DNA of 61,137 bases from a virus. This document shows positions 5,615 to 15,020 of the stretch, piece by piece. The position numbers were made by a program, and so were the translations under genes. The DNA lies in IMG/VR virus record IMGVR_UViG_3300035183_000546, positions 1-61,137 of that record, one strand, 5' to 3'. The notes under the pieces were generated by a model. It did no database searches, was not told the DNA's origin, and saw only the letters and a program-made list of their open reading frames with translations. Every line of letters starts with the position of its first letter. Positions within the stretch are counted from its first letter, which is position 1.

Positions 5615-8103
5615 TGATTGTAGCACCTAGAGTTAAACGCGTAAAAACAGCGGTATTCACGCGTTATCTTTCGGAAAAGGAATTTGAGATATTAAAAGAA
5701 GTAAGGACTAATGTTTTTAGCTTTTTAAAGTTTATCTGGGTGATTCACCCTGTAAGGGGTAAAGTACCATTTGACCTATACCCCTTCCAAACTACTACGC
5801 TTTACGAATTTTTAAAAAATCGCTTTACTATTATTCTGAAATTTCGCCAAGCAGGATTAACTGAACTAATAGCTGCTTATTGTTTATGGCTAGCTATGTA
5901 CCAGTCTAATAAAAATATCATTATCCTGTCTATTAAAGAGCGTGTAGCTAAGAAATTACTTAAGCGGATAAAGTTTATGTACCGCAATTTACCAGATTAT
6001 TTAAAGGTACCCATTATTAATGGTCGGGGTGAAGAACTGGGTACTAGTACAGATTTAGAATTTGCTTCGGGATCTGTTATTACTTCTGTACCGACTACCG
6101 AAGATGTGGGGCGGTCTGAAGCTGCTTCATTGTTGGTCATAGATGAAGCTGCTATTATCAGATGGGCTGATCAAATTTGGGCGGCTATTTTCCCAACTAT
6201 ATCCACTGGTGGTTCTGCAATTGTTAATTCATGTGTTACTGGTGATACAGAGATTATCGGTAGAAATGGCAATTTTAAAATAGAGCAAGTTTGTCCCAAA
6301 GAATTTGGGGTACAAGATATAAGGTTTATGAACTTAGAAGTACTAACACATAAACTACAGTGGAAAAAAGCTATATATGGATTAAACAAGGGTAACCTAG
6401 AAACTTGGGAAATACAAAATGAATTTGGTGATACAATAAAATGTACTCCTGCTCATAAATTCTTAACCCCCTTTGGTTGGCGTTCTGCCGAAGAAATTGT
6501 AAATAAAAACCTTTATACAATTATTTATAATCATGGCATCAGTAAACTAGAAAAGCCACCCATAACTATACCCCCACAATATGAGGTATTAAAAGAAATA
6601 AGCGGTTTTCCAAATTACCTAATTTCTAACTTGGGTAAGGTATACTACAAGGAAAATAAAAAAGAAAAAGAAGCTAAGCCCAATAAATTAGGCTATAGGA
6701 GAATAAAATTGTGGTCAAGCGGTAAAAATAAAACTTTTCATATATCAAACTTAGTAGCTGAGCATTTTATTGGTAAAATACCCCTGGGTTATGTGGTAGA
6801 CCACATAAATTGTATAACTACAGATGATTATGTCACTAACCTTCAAATAATAACAAAAGCAGAAAATGCTAAAAGGGCTGCTAAATTTAGCCGGGGATTA
6901 AATTTGAATACCAATACTGGTAAAGGGGCTCCTGATCTTCAATTAGTTGGGTATATAAAATATCTCCATGAGCATAAAAACTATGAGCCCGATAAAATTA
7001 TAAGTAGGGTAGAAAGGAAATTTCATAAGCTAATAAGCAGGGCATATATAAGTAGGATAGTTAATAATAAGCGTAATACTAATGTTAAACTTTCTAAACT
7101 CTTCATTAAAAGAAAGTTTAGCGAAACAATTTACGATATAACGGTCGAAGGTGATGAATCCTACATTTCTAATTCTAACTATATATCCCATAACACTCCC
7201 TATGGTGCGGGTAATTGGTTTCATCGTATGTGGGTTGCAGCTTGTTCTGGAGGAAATAATTTTGTACCTATAAGGTTAAGGTGGCAAATGCACCCCGAAA
7301 GAGATCAGGCATGGTATAACGAAATGGCTGCTCAACTTGGTCCTAAACGTACAGCTCAAGAAATAGATGGGGATTTTTTAACTTCGGGATCATCTGTTTT
7401 CCATTTACCAGATATAAAAGCTATTGAAGATGAGCTTAGGGATTTAAGCTATGAAGAACCCCCAAGTATGGGCGGAAAACTTCTAACTTATAAAAGGCCT
7501 CGTCCGGGTATTCGTTATTTTTTGGGCGCGGATATTTCTACGGGTAGAGCTAAGGACTACAGTGCTTATTCTATTTTAGATGAAGAAGGGACAGAAGTAG
7601 AGTGTTTTAAAGCTAAAATACCACCGAATGAGTTTGCTGATTTAATTATGCGCCGGGGAAAACGTTACAATAATGCGTTGTTAGCACCAGAAACTAATGA
7701 TATAGGCTTAGCTGTAACCTCCCGAGTTCAAGCTCAAGGTTACCCCAGGCTTTACTATTCTAAAAAATTACTCAAAGCTAAAGGTAAGAGCAAATATGAA
7801 GAACAAGTGGTCCCCGGATGGCTTACTACTAGTAAAAACCGGCCAGTAATTATTAGTGAATTAGAAGAAGACCTGAGACTAGATAATATATATGTAACCA
7901 ATCCATTCTTTGTACAGGAAGCTTATACATTTATCTATGACGATAGGAATAAACCTATAGCTATGGGTAAAAATAGGACTTCCAAGGAAGCAAGCGATAA
8001 TTTAGCTTCAGAAACTTTTACGGATGATAGTATATTGGCTTTAGCCATTACTAATCATATACGTAAAACTAAATCAATAGGGCCTATTATTTTACCTCGC
8101 TAA
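5614..8103 (+). CDS. terL: Terminase large subunit containing an intein
   Basis: DNA-packaging motor ATPase/nuclease. The 829-residue precursor holds a 321-residue intein (207-527), leaving a typical 508-residue enzyme. Visible features are the adenine-side motif YPFQT (56-60), a P-loop variant RQAGLTEL (78-85) without the usual GK, and Walker B VIDE (175-178). The coupling-motif region IVNS|TPYG is split by the intein. RNase-H-fold nuclease residues are Asp640 in GADISTG, Glu693 in APETND and Asp804/805 in FTDDS. It precedes the portal by one base. No small subunit is recognisable in the window. Splicing is required for function because the insertion lies inside the ATPase domain. Confidence 0.95.
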   Translation: MIVAPRVKRVKTAVFTRYLSEKEFEILKEVRTNVFSFLKFIWVIHPVRGKVPFDLYPFQTTTLYEFLKNRFTIILKFRQAGLTELIAAYCLWLAMYQSNKNIIILSIKERVAKKLLKRIKFMYRNLPDYLKVPIINGRGEELGTSTDLEFASGSVITSVPTTEDVGRSEAASLLVIDEAAIIRWADQIWAAIFPTISTGGSAIVNSCVTGDTEIIGRNGNFKIEQVCPKEFGVQDIRFMNLEVLTHKLQWKKAIYGLNKGNLETWEIQNEFGDTIKCTPAHKFLTPFGWRSAEEIVNKNLYTIIYNHGISKLEKPPITIPPQYEVLKEISGFPNYLISNLGKVYYKENKKEKEAKPNKLGYRRIKLWSSGKNKTFHISNLVAEHFIGKIPLGYVVDHINCITTDDYVTNLQIITKAENAKRAAKFSRGLNLNTNTGKGAPDLQLVGYIKYLHEHKNYEPDKIISRVERKFHKLISRAYISRIVNNKRNTNVKLSKLFIKRKFSETIYDITVEGDESYISNSNYISHNTPYGAGNWFHRMWVAACSGGNNFVPIRLRWQMHPERDQAWYNEMAAQLGPKRTAQEIDGDFLTSGSSVFHLPDIKAIEDELRDLSYEEPPSMGGKLLTYKRPRPGIRYFLGADISTGRAKDYSAYSILDEEGTEVECFKAKIPPNEFADLIMRRGKRYNNALLAPETNDIGLAVTSRVQAQGYPRLYYSKKLLKAKGKSKYEEQVVPGWLTTSKNRPVIISELEEDLRLDNIYVTNPFFVQEAYTFIYDDRNKPIAMGKNRTSKEASDNLASETFTDDSILALAITNHIRKTKSIGPIILPR
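6232..7194 (+). mobile_element. Intein with NUMOD4/HNH homing endonuclease inside terL
   Basis: An in-frame 321-residue insertion. Block A starts with Cys (CVTGDTEIIG). Block B is KCTPAHKFLT, with the TxxH signature. Block F is TIYDITVEGDESYIS and block G is NYISHN, followed by Thr as the +1 extein residue. Between them sit a NUMOD4-like stretch (EISGFPNYLISNLGKVYY), an HNH core (LVAEHFIGKIPLGYVVDHIN ... TNLQIITKAENA) and a C-terminal helix-turn-helix-like part (about 445-490 of the precursor). All splice residues (Cys1, penultimate His, terminal Asn) are present, so splicing and homing are probably active. The boundaries were set from these motifs and the uninterrupted terminase flanks. Confidence 0.93.
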
Positions 8104-8104
8104 G

Positions 8105-9646
8105 ATGGCTAATTTTTTACTTCAACTTTACAATCGAGTTTTTAGGGATTCGAACACCCCTAAGACTATGCCCCCTCGTAAAATAGATCCCAAGGTGTTC
8201 CCCACTGAGCGTATCAGTGAAATGCCTAGAAGCTCAGCGGGTATACTTGAGCTTAAGGATAAGCTAAATATATTTAAACCCGAATTTAGCTTTGAAATGA
8301 TCCCTATAATTAGGAAGCTGGTCAAGCTAAACCCCAATTTGGGTCAAGCTTTAGATAATATAGTGCAGCTGGGTAATACCGGTCACGATATAGTGTTTGA
8401 TTCTGGGGTTAGTGTTAAGGAAGTAGATAATATGAATAGGTGGTTAAACGACCGTAAACATACGTGGTGTGAAGGACAGGCAGGAATGGACGGAGTAGTT
8501 AACCGGATGATCAGCCAATTAATGATTAGCGGGGCTACTGCTACAGAATGGGTACCCCGTAGAGATTTAAAGGGTATCCATTCAATTGTTTTTATTAATC
8601 CCGAAACTATACGGTGGGGTTTTGATAGGCGGTCACAAAAGTGGATCCCCTACCAGAAAGTTGAAAATTCTTTAAACAAAGAATTAATTAAGCTTAACCC
8701 TTTAACTTTTAGGTATTATGCGCTAAACGGGGATGAAGATACTCCCTATGGTTTTCCACCATATCTAGCAGCTTTAGAAGCTGTGTCTATGCAAATGACA
8801 ATGCTAGATAATATCAAGTTTATAGTGGGCCAGTTGGGTTTATTGGGTTTTTTACATGCTCTAATACAAAAACCTGAACAGCAAGCTAACGAAAGCATAT
8901 CTGCTTATACCCAAAGGTTAGAAAAATTCCTTACTGAAACTCGGGATAGTTTAGCTAAAGGTTTTAGACAGGGTATTTTAGTGGGCTATAAGGATGATAC
9001 TGAGTTTGACTTTCACAGTACTACCCGTAATTTAGACGGTATGTCTGAGCTCTACCAGCTAAATGAGCTTAATTTTGCTTCTGGCGCTAAAATGGATGCT
9101 GCAATGTGGGGACGGGGTTATGCTACTTCAGAAACCCAGATTAATGTAGTTTTTTCTAAGCTATTAGCCCAACTTAAAAATATACAGAATATCTTAAAGG
9201 CTAATTTAGAGTTTGGTTATACTTTGGAATTGAGGATGGCGGGTTACAATTTTAATAACCTTACAGTTGTTTTTAATCCTTCTACAGCTGTAGATAAGCT
9301 AAAAGAGCAACAAGCAGAAGAGTATAAGCTTCGTAATTCTCTTATACTTTACTATTCAGGTATAATCAGCTTAGATGAGTTTGCTCGGAGGCATGGTTAT
9401 GAAGCTCCGGATCAAAAAGATATAAGATATTTAGTAAATAATCCTATAACTCCAGAGGAGGCTGCTGAAAAAAGACGGAATCAAAAATCTAAAAGCGCTT
9501 CGGATACTCGCGATAAGCGTAAACGTAAATCTTCTACTAAGCAGTCAGGGGATTTAGCTGAATTATTAATGTTATTGTACGAGCCTAAAGAATCTATAAA
9601 GCAAAAACTCTCTAAATTTACGTCAGATGCCGTTGATGTCTATTAA
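8105..9646 (+). CDS. Portal protein
   Basis: A 513-residue protein positioned directly after terL and before the head protease, as portals are. The central part resembles DUF935/Mu gp29-type portals: IIRKLVKLNPNLGQALDNIV (helical clip/wing), then WVPRRDLKGIHSIVFINPET and RYYALNGDEDTPYGFPPYLA, typical of the portal stem region, followed by long helices. It would form the dodecameric ring through which DNA is packaged and to which the neck attaches. The C-terminus (about 455-490) is Lys/Arg/Ser-rich and low complexity. Its last 20 bases overlap the next gene. Confidence 0.88.
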   Translation: MANFLLQLYNRVFRDSNTPKTMPPRKIDPKVFPTERISEMPRSSAGILELKDKLNIFKPEFSFEMIPIIRKLVKLNPNLGQALDNIVQLGNTGHDIVFDSGVSVKEVDNMNRWLNDRKHTWCEGQAGMDGVVNRMISQLMISGATATEWVPRRDLKGIHSIVFINPETIRWGFDRRSQKWIPYQKVENSLNKELIKLNPLTFRYYALNGDEDTPYGFPPYLAALEAVSMQMTMLDNIKFIVGQLGLLGFLHALIQKPEQQANESISAYTQRLEKFLTETRDSLAKGFRQGILVGYKDDTEFDFHSTTRNLDGMSELYQLNELNFASGAKMDAAMWGRGYATSETQINVVFSKLLAQLKNIQNILKANLEFGYTLELRMAGYNFNNLTVVFNPSTAVDKLKEQQAEEYKLRNSLILYYSGIISLDEFARRHGYEAPDQKDIRYLVNNPITPEEAAEKRRNQKSKSASDTRDKRKRKSSTKQSGDLAELLMLLYEPKESIKQKLSKFTSDAVDVY

Positions 9647-10997
9647 GTTATTGGGTAACAGAGCCTTAGTGTTACCCCATATCAGTGATTCTGCTATACT
9701 TTTAAGAGAGGCTCCAGAAAACGAAAAGTTGGTTAAAAGTTTAGAGTTAGAAAAGCTGGGGCTTTTTGAAGTGGCTTCTCCCGATTTTAACCGTTTTTAC
9801 CCTAACACTACACCCCAGGATTTCGAACCCCGAGAAGAAGAGTTTGTAAAACCTGTATTCAGGATGCTTTCGGCTACAATAGTTAACCCTGCTAATCCTA
9901 TTGACTTTAGTAAACCGGGAGTATTAAAAGCTTCCATGGAAAAACTTTATGGCCAAACAGTTTATGCTAACCATGAAACTTCTGTGGGCAATGAATTAGG
10001 GGTGGTATCTCAGGTAGTATGGCAAAATAGTTATACCACTGATAAGGGTATAAAGATACCCGCGGGTATTAATGGTGTTTTATTAATTGATGGTAAGGCT
10101 AATCCTAAAATTGCTCGGGCTTTGAGCTTAACGCCCCCAGCTATACATTCCAATTCAGTATCCTTAACGTTCGAATGGGCTCAATCGCATCCCAAAATGT
10201 CCCAAGAAGAATTTTTTGCAAAGCTTGGTTCTAGGGATTCAGAGGGTAACTTAGTCCGGAGAATAGTCGTTCAAATTTTAGCCTATTACGAAACTTCTCT
10301 GGTACCACATGGAGCAGATCCTTTTGCACAGCAAATACGAGAAAGCCAGATAGTTAATCCTGTGTGGGCTAAAAACCGAGAAGTATTAACTGCTAATCAA
10401 AAACAGGCGAGTACTATGTTTTATTATGATTACACTAATATACTCGCTTTATCTAACAACTCAACACTATCCGAATTTACTGATGTAATAACAACTAATA
10501 TGCGGGATCATCTAATACTTATTGCTACTCTTTTAAACATTGAGTTAACCGACAAATCAGATGAAGTATTGGTCCAAGAAATTTTGAGCCAAACTAAAGA
10601 GCTTAAGCATAAATTAGCTATGCTGGACACACTTCAAGCTGAAAGCAACCAACTCAAGCAAGAAGTAGCCAGTTTGCAAGATAAACTAAATGCGCAACAG
10701 AGTTTAGTTGCACTTGGCGAAAAAACTAAAGCAGATTTAAGAATAGAAGCTAAGCGTATTTATACAATCCTGAAGGATGGTAAACCCGAAGCAACTATCT
10801 TAAGCATTTTGGATAATGCTGAAGTGGATACCCTAAAAGTTTTACATGCTGAGTACGCTGAGCAGCTTGAAGCTAAGTTTCCGCTGAGCTGCGGGGATTG
10901 TAAAAGCTTAAACGTATCTAGGGCTTCAGCTGTGGTAGGTGAGCCTTCTCCGACTACCACGATTAAGCGTAAAACTGTAAAGTCTGTTTTTGATTAA
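9627..10997 (+). CDS. Head maturation protease, probably fused to scaffold
   Basis: A 456-residue protein. The N-terminal part has a beta-rich protease-like domain with YANHETSVGNELG (His candidate near 115-120) and a segment YYETSLVPHGADPFA that matches the E-x-S-L-V...PA/GADP signature of S78/HK97-type prohead proteases. The C-terminal part (about 310-400) is a heptad-rich coiled coil (ELKHKLAMLDTLQAESNQLK and onward) like a scaffolding/assembly core, so protease and scaffold appear joined. ATGs at 9627 and 9636 are both possible starts. Lies between portal and decoration/capsid genes, which supports the assignment; catalytic residues are not certain. Confidence 0.75.
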   Translation: MPLMSIKLLGNRALVLPHISDSAILLREAPENEKLVKSLELEKLGLFEVASPDFNRFYPNTTPQDFEPREEEFVKPVFRMLSATIVNPANPIDFSKPGVLKASMEKLYGQTVYANHETSVGNELGVVSQVVWQNSYTTDKGIKIPAGINGVLLIDGKANPKIARALSLTPPAIHSNSVSLTFEWAQSHPKMSQEEFFAKLGSRDSEGNLVRRIVVQILAYYETSLVPHGADPFAQQIRESQIVNPVWAKNREVLTANQKQASTMFYYDYTNILALSNNSTLSEFTDVITTNMRDHLILIATLLNIELTDKSDEVLVQEILSQTKELKHKLAMLDTLQAESNQLKQEVASLQDKLNAQQSLVALGEKTKADLRIEAKRIYTILKDGKPEATILSILDNAEVDTLKVLHAEYAEQLEAKFPLSCGDCKSLNVSRASAVVGEPSPTTTIKRKTVKSVFD

Positions 10998-11001
10998 TCA
11001 G

Positions 11002-11025
11002 CCAGACTAAGTTAAGCCCTATAAA
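11002..11025 (+). promoter_or_regulatory. Leader motif upstream of capsid genes (possible late promoter)
   Basis: CCAGACTAA (11002-11010), six bases, then CCCTATAAAT (11017-11026), with TATAAATC resembling T4-type late promoters (TATAAATA). The same CCAGACTAA...CCCTAT arrangement occurs upstream of the sheath gene at 21532-21550. It lies about 55 bases before the decoration-protein ATG. Promoter function is inferred from position and repetition. Confidence 0.4.
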
Positions 11026-11077
11026 TCTTATCGCTGTTTTCTCTTAACCATAGATCTCATCTCTAAACATTTTTAAT

Positions 11078-11809
11078 ATGAGTGGAATTACCATAGTTAC
11101 CAATACTCCCAAGGCTGTAATCAGCAAACACGAGTCACACAAATTACATATTGCCCTTGAAGCCGAGGGCCGAAAAAGCTTACTCACTTTCAGTGCTGCA
11201 TTAGTAGCATCAAACACTATTAATGGTACTGTTAATGGTAATCCTATCCCACAGGTAACTTTTGCTGTAGATAGCGATTCTACAATGGCTGCGATTGCTG
11301 CGGCTATCGCATCAATGGCGGGAGTTAAATCAGCTAATGTGATTCAAGTTGCTGGTGGAACTTCAAATGATAGGGTAATCGAAGTTATCAGCGAGGATCC
11401 CAATACGATTGTATCACTTACTGGATGGGCTGTAACTAATGGTGCTAGTCAAGCTACTATAACCATTAGCGTAAGCGATAAGCGAATTAAATTGGGCATG
11501 CCCGTTCAAATTAATGCTTTGGGTAAACTAGAGCCACTTACTGCAGCTAATGCTGAGATAGATATGGTGGGTGTATGTATTCAAGAAGTAAGTGCAGGCG
11601 AAGAAGCTACCATTGCAGCTAGAGGTTATATGGTTGTGAAGGCTAAAGCTTCTGGAGCTGTTACTCCAGGTAAAGTTGCTTATGCTGGATATGATATGGG
11701 AGCAGGTAGGCCTTTAGTTACTAGTTCCTCAGTGACTGCTGCTAATCTATATGGTTGGGCGCTTGCAGCTGCAACTGCAGATGCCGAAGTAGCTGTAGTA
11801 GTTTGGTAA
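11078..11809 (+). CDS. Capsid decoration protein
   Basis: A 243-residue beta-rich protein immediately upstream of the major capsid protein. Its C-terminal half (about 140-243: GMPVQINALGKLEPL ... TIAARGYMVVKAKASGAV ... GWALAAATADAEV) resembles DUF2190-type head decoration proteins, which stabilise the HK97-fold shell. The segment 35-131 (LLTFSAALVASN ... DSDSTMAAIAAAIA ... GASQATITISV) is an extra domain that also occurs in the tail sheath protein of this phage. Expressed from a leader with a late-promoter-like motif; shares a terminator after the capsid gene. Confidence 0.78.
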   Translation: MSGITIVTNTPKAVISKHESHKLHIALEAEGRKSLLTFSAALVASNTINGTVNGNPIPQVTFAVDSDSTMAAIAAAIASMAGVKSANVIQVAGGTSNDRVIEVISEDPNTIVSLTGWAVTNGASQATITISVSDKRIKLGMPVQINALGKLEPLTAANAEIDMVGVCIQEVSAGEEATIAARGYMVVKAKASGAVTPGKVAYAGYDMGAGRPLVTSSSVTAANLYGWALAAATADAEVAVVVW

Positions 11810-11847
11810 GAATCGATTCATAAAAACTTTTAAAACACTCTTAACGT

Positions 11848-12945
11848 ATGGACCTTAAACGCTTTAAAGCAAGCACTATTAAAGACAGCTTATCTGAAAA
11901 GCTTACTGAAATATCTAGGTTACGCCAGCAGGGCGAACAAGATATTTCTCTAACTGAACTTGCTAGGGAAAATTTTAACATGAGCGTACCAGATTTGGTA
12001 GCTGATCTCGGTATCGAATTAGATAGAGACACAGTTAACAATATAGTAACTCATGCGGATTACCAAAGTATTCGTTGGGTAGTACCCGAAATTTTTAGGG
12101 AAGCTTTAGCTTTGGGCTTACGCAAAAGTCCCATTTGGCCTAATATAACTGCTACGGAGCAAAGCATAAAAGGCTTATCAATTATTTCTCCGTATGTAAA
12201 CATGAGTGATGCTTCACCCGAGAAGGTTAACGAGGCTGAAACTATTCCTTTGGGTTCTATTTCAGTGGGACAAAAGGCGGTAAGCATTTTTAAAATTGGT
12301 AAGGGTATTAAGATGAGCTACGAAGTACGTAATTACGTATCTTTAAACGTGCTATCTATTTTCTTCAGGGATTTTGGGGTTAAAATGGGGTATGCTATGG
12401 ATTCCCTGGCGATCAATACGCTAATCAATGGAGATCAACCCGATGGTTCAGAATCTGCTGCAGTAATTGGTATAACTACTCCGGGTACTTTTGCTTATAA
12501 AGATTTACTCCGGATTTGGATTAGAGCTTCTAGAATGGGGCGCAATTTTAATACTATCGTAGGAGGCGAAGCAGCTGCATTGATAACCTTAGATTTACCA
12601 GAATTTAAGAATAGAGCTACGGGCACTACTGAAGCTAACCTACGCTTACGTACCCCAGTACCTAATACTGCGGACTATTTCATCCATGGAAATATACCTG
12701 CTAATCAGCAACTTTTGATTGATCCTTCTGCGGCATTGATAAAATATAATGCCCAACCTCTGCTTATTGAATCAGAAAAGATAGTATCTAATCAAACTGA
12801 AGCTGCTTATGCTACTTTAACTACTGGCTTTTCAAAAGCGTTCAGAGATGCTAGCTTACTAGTAGATAGCTCTTTGAGTATATCCACTGCTGGCTTCCCG
12901 GCTTATATGGATGTAGATGGGCAGCTTAATGAGCTGATTGCTTAA
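11848..12945 (+). CDS. Major capsid protein (HK97 fold)
   Basis: A 365-residue protein placed after protease and decoration genes and before a very strong terminator, the usual position of the major capsid gene. The N-terminal 70 residues are helical and charged (delta-domain-like, probably removed by the protease). From residue 80 on it shows HK97-type features: FREALALGLRKSP, a long E-loop/spine-like region GKGIKMSYEVRNYVSLNVLS, MDSLAINTLINGDQ, and a C-terminal P-domain with LITLDLPEFKNR. Assembly partners are the portal and decoration protein. There is no additional Ig insertion. Confidence 0.85.
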   Translation: MDLKRFKASTIKDSLSEKLTEISRLRQQGEQDISLTELARENFNMSVPDLVADLGIELDRDTVNNIVTHADYQSIRWVVPEIFREALALGLRKSPIWPNITATEQSIKGLSIISPYVNMSDASPEKVNEAETIPLGSISVGQKAVSIFKIGKGIKMSYEVRNYVSLNVLSIFFRDFGVKMGYAMDSLAINTLINGDQPDGSESAAVIGITTPGTFAYKDLLRIWIRASRMGRNFNTIVGGEAAALITLDLPEFKNRATGTTEANLRLRTPVPNTADYFIHGNIPANQQLLIDPSAALIKYNAQPLLIESEKIVSNQTEAAYATLTTGFSKAFRDASLLVDSSLSISTAGFPAYMDVDGQLNELIA

Positions 12946-12973
12946 CAGTTTTTTTAGTCCAGGTTAATTTAAA

Positions 12974-13001
12974 GGGGAGCTAGATCTAGCTCCCCTTTTT
13001 T
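12974..13001 (+). terminator. Perfect palindromic terminator after the capsid gene
   Basis: GGGGAGCTAGA/TCTAGCTCCCC is a 22-base perfect palindrome followed by six T residues, 28 bases after the capsid stop. It is the strongest intrinsic terminator in the window and would insulate the abundant capsid message from the neck genes. Confidence 0.93.
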
Positions 13002-13042
13002 CTAAGCGACTATTTCATTGTAACTTTATAAGCTTAAACAAC

Positions 13043-13423
13043 ATGAAAAAAAATTTCTATTACAAATTAGGAGGTAAAGCTAATTCTTTTTATGATCCCT
13101 ATAATGGGCTAAGTGTATTACCTTCAAAGCCAGGAGTATGTTCTAGGGTAGGGGCTTTAACCAAAAAAGCTGCTAGTACTGGACATATAATTCCTATTAC
13201 TGAAGCTGAATACCTAAAATTAATTGGTCAGCCTTCAGATACAGCTTCAACTGATGATACACCAGCTGTAGAAAATAGTACAGAGTCTGAAATTTCTTTA
13301 GAAGAAAAACTAAAAGCTTTACCGGGTATTAGCACTAAGAAGGTTAAAAAGGTGCTAAAATGGGATGAAGATGATATACACGAATTCATCGCTAATTACG
13401 ACCCAGAAGAGGATGCTAATTAA
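13043..13423 (+). CDS. Hypothetical head/neck protein
   Basis: A 126-residue protein. N-terminal half: basic, aromatic (KKNFYYKLGG, NSFYDPYNG). Middle (70-90): Thr/Asp/Ser/Glu-rich linker. C-terminus (90-126): a helix-hairpin-helix-like ALPGISTKKVKKVLKW followed by a very acidic tail DEDDIHEFIANYDPEED. It is the first gene after the capsid terminator and is followed by the neck cluster, so it is probably a minor head or connector component. No family is assigned. Confidence 0.55.
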   Translation: MKKNFYYKLGGKANSFYDPYNGLSVLPSKPGVCSRVGALTKKAASTGHIIPITEAEYLKLIGQPSDTASTDDTPAVENSTESEISLEEKLKALPGISTKKVKKVLKWDEDDIHEFIANYDPEEDAN

Positions 13424-13441
13424 TCTGGAAGATTTTTAGTT

Positions 13442-14554
13442 ATGGTTCCAGTAGCCCAGTTTGTAAGTAGTGCAAACTATTTAACTGTATCCTTCACAGA
13501 TACTTCTTTAAATTCACCTACAAGCTGGGCTTGGGATTTTGGGGATGGTAGCCCTGTAAATAATAGCCAAAATCCCATACATACTTACAGTGCTCCCGGA
13601 TTATACGCAGTAACTTTAACTGCAACCAATGCTGACGGTAGTAGTAGTATAACCATTAATCTATCTATAGGTATTCCCCAGGCTAATTTTACTTTTAGCC
13701 CTACACTATTGGTAGTAATTTTTACAGATACATCTACTAATTTTCCCGTGGCTTGGGAATGGGATTTTGGGGATGGTAATACAAGTACTAATCAAAATCC
13801 TACTCATACTTACGCAACTCCAGGAATTTATACTGTAAGTCTAAAAGCTATTAATGCGGGGGGTTTTACAGTTAAATCTAGGACTATTCAGGTTAGTGAT
13901 AGTCCCATATTACCTTTACCCCTAAGGGAATTTATACTTTACAGGTTACCCCAAGGTATAGATTTTGATCCCGAATTAATAGATGCGTTGATTGCTAAAT
14001 GGCAAATGTATTTAGCTCCTCTAGTAACTCCCCCGGTAAATATAGATAATGTATTCTATGAATCTAGTTATCCTCCACTAGTAAACGTGCTTATAGCTAG
14101 CTTAGTAGTATATGAATTACTTATAGATACAGCTAATAATCTAATGCTTAGCTTAGCTTCTACTTCTGGGGGCCAAAGTAGTGGGTCGGGGAGCTCTAGT
14201 ACTAGTGGATCAACCGGTGGTATAAAGAAAATAGTTACAGGCCCAACCGAAGTAGAGTTTCATAACCCTGCAGAAATACTACGGAACTATTTTAAGCAAA
14301 GTAATTCAAGTAGTAATCGTATAGGCCAAGGTAACAGTCCCATGGACGGGATTAAAAATGATATTTGTATGTTGGCTCAGCGATTGGGTATCTGGTTACC
14401 CATATGTCCTCCTATATCAGCTCCCGTATTGGCTCCTTTGATAACTAGCCCAACTCAGGAAAGCATAGGCGAAACTTCTAATTATTATGGGTGGGTAGCT
14501 TCTAAAGCTTGTGCTTGGGTAGATTATGCTCTATATGGATTTAGGTGTATGTAG
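13442..14554 (+). CDS. Head-tail adaptor-like protein with two N-terminal PKD domains
   Basis: A 370-residue protein. Two tandem PKD (Ig-like) domains occupy residues 3-80 and 81-152, each with the diagnostic W-(A/E)-WDFGDG motif and a (N/I)HTY(A/S)xPGxY repeat. They are followed by a helical segment (160-245: [20 protein letters not shown] ... [17 protein letters not shown]) that resembles head-tail adaptor (connector) proteins. A Ser/Gly linker and a segment [19 protein letters not shown] of the type seen in adaptor proteins follow. PKD domains usually bind carbohydrates or mediate surface adhesion, so this neck protein may display them on the virion. Confidence 0.6.
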   Translation: MVPVAQFVSSANYLTVSFTDTSLNSPTSWAWDFGDGSPVNNSQNPIHTYSAPGLYAVTLTATNADGSSSITINLSIGIPQANFTFSPTLLVVIFTDTSTNFPVAWEWDFGDGNTSTNQNPTHTYATPGIYTVSLKAINAGGFTVKSRTIQVSDSPILPLPLREFILYRLPQGIDFDPELIDALIAKWQMYLAPLVTPPVNIDNVFYESSYPPLVNVLIASLVVYELLIDTANNLMLSLASTSGGQSSGSGSSSTSGSTGGIKKIVTGPTEVEFHNPAEILRNYFKQSNSSSNRIGQGNSPMDGIKNDICMLAQRLGIWLPICPPISAPVLAPLITSPTQESIGETSNYYGWVASKACAWVDYALYGFRCM

Positions 14555-14556
14555 TT

Positions 14557-15018
14557 ATGGTAGACTTCATAGGACCATCAGCTTGGGCTAATTATAAAAA
14601 TATAATACGGGATGCCCATGATACTTTTTTTCAGGATATTATAACTTGGCAAAAGTTTGAGTATGGCTTAGATTATAATTTAGAAGATAATCTGGATAAA
14701 ACTGTAAGCTATATAGAACTTAAATGCCTTGTTAGATATAATGATTTTAGGGTATGGGAAGCTAATCGTAACACTACTTCGGGAGAAGTAGATAGAGAAA
14801 ATATAGCAGTACTATTAAATGTACGCTACTTAGCTGAACTGGGTTTGCTTGACGCTGAGCTAAAGCTAGCTATAAACCAAGCTTTAGACCGCTTTATTCT
14901 TAGGGGTTTAGTATATAAAGCTACCGGCATCTCCCATACTGCACAAGCTCATCAAGAGCCCTTACTAATACAACTAAATTTAACTCGCGATATTTATAAA
15001 ACTGGTAACCCACTTTAG
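14557..15018 (+). CDS. Head-tail connector (stopper-like) protein
   Basis: About 153 residues from the ATG at 14557, two bases after the preceding stop; an earlier in-frame ATG at 14545 would overlap the previous gene by 10 bases and is less likely. Helical N-terminus, then a beta-rich core (KTVSYIELKCLVRYNDFRVW) and later helices (LRYLAEL-type, LKLAINQALDRFIL). Size, composition and position between the adaptor and the next connector genes fit a head-completion/stopper protein of the SPP1 gp16 or HK97 gp7 type. Assignment rests mainly on context. Confidence 0.5.
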   Translation: MVDFIGPSAWANYKNIIRDAHDTFFQDIITWQKFEYGLDYNLEDNLDKTVSYIELKCLVRYNDFRVWEANRNTTSGEVDRENIAVLLNVRYLAELGLLDAELKLAINQALDRFILRGLVYKATGISHTAQAHQEPLLIQLNLTRDIYKTGNPL

Positions 15019-15020
15019 TT

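Noticed and set aside
6232-7194. Group I or II intron in terL
   Set aside because: The reading frame continues through the insert and carries all protein-splicing blocks including Cys1, TxxH and terminal HN; no intron RNA core is needed to explain it.
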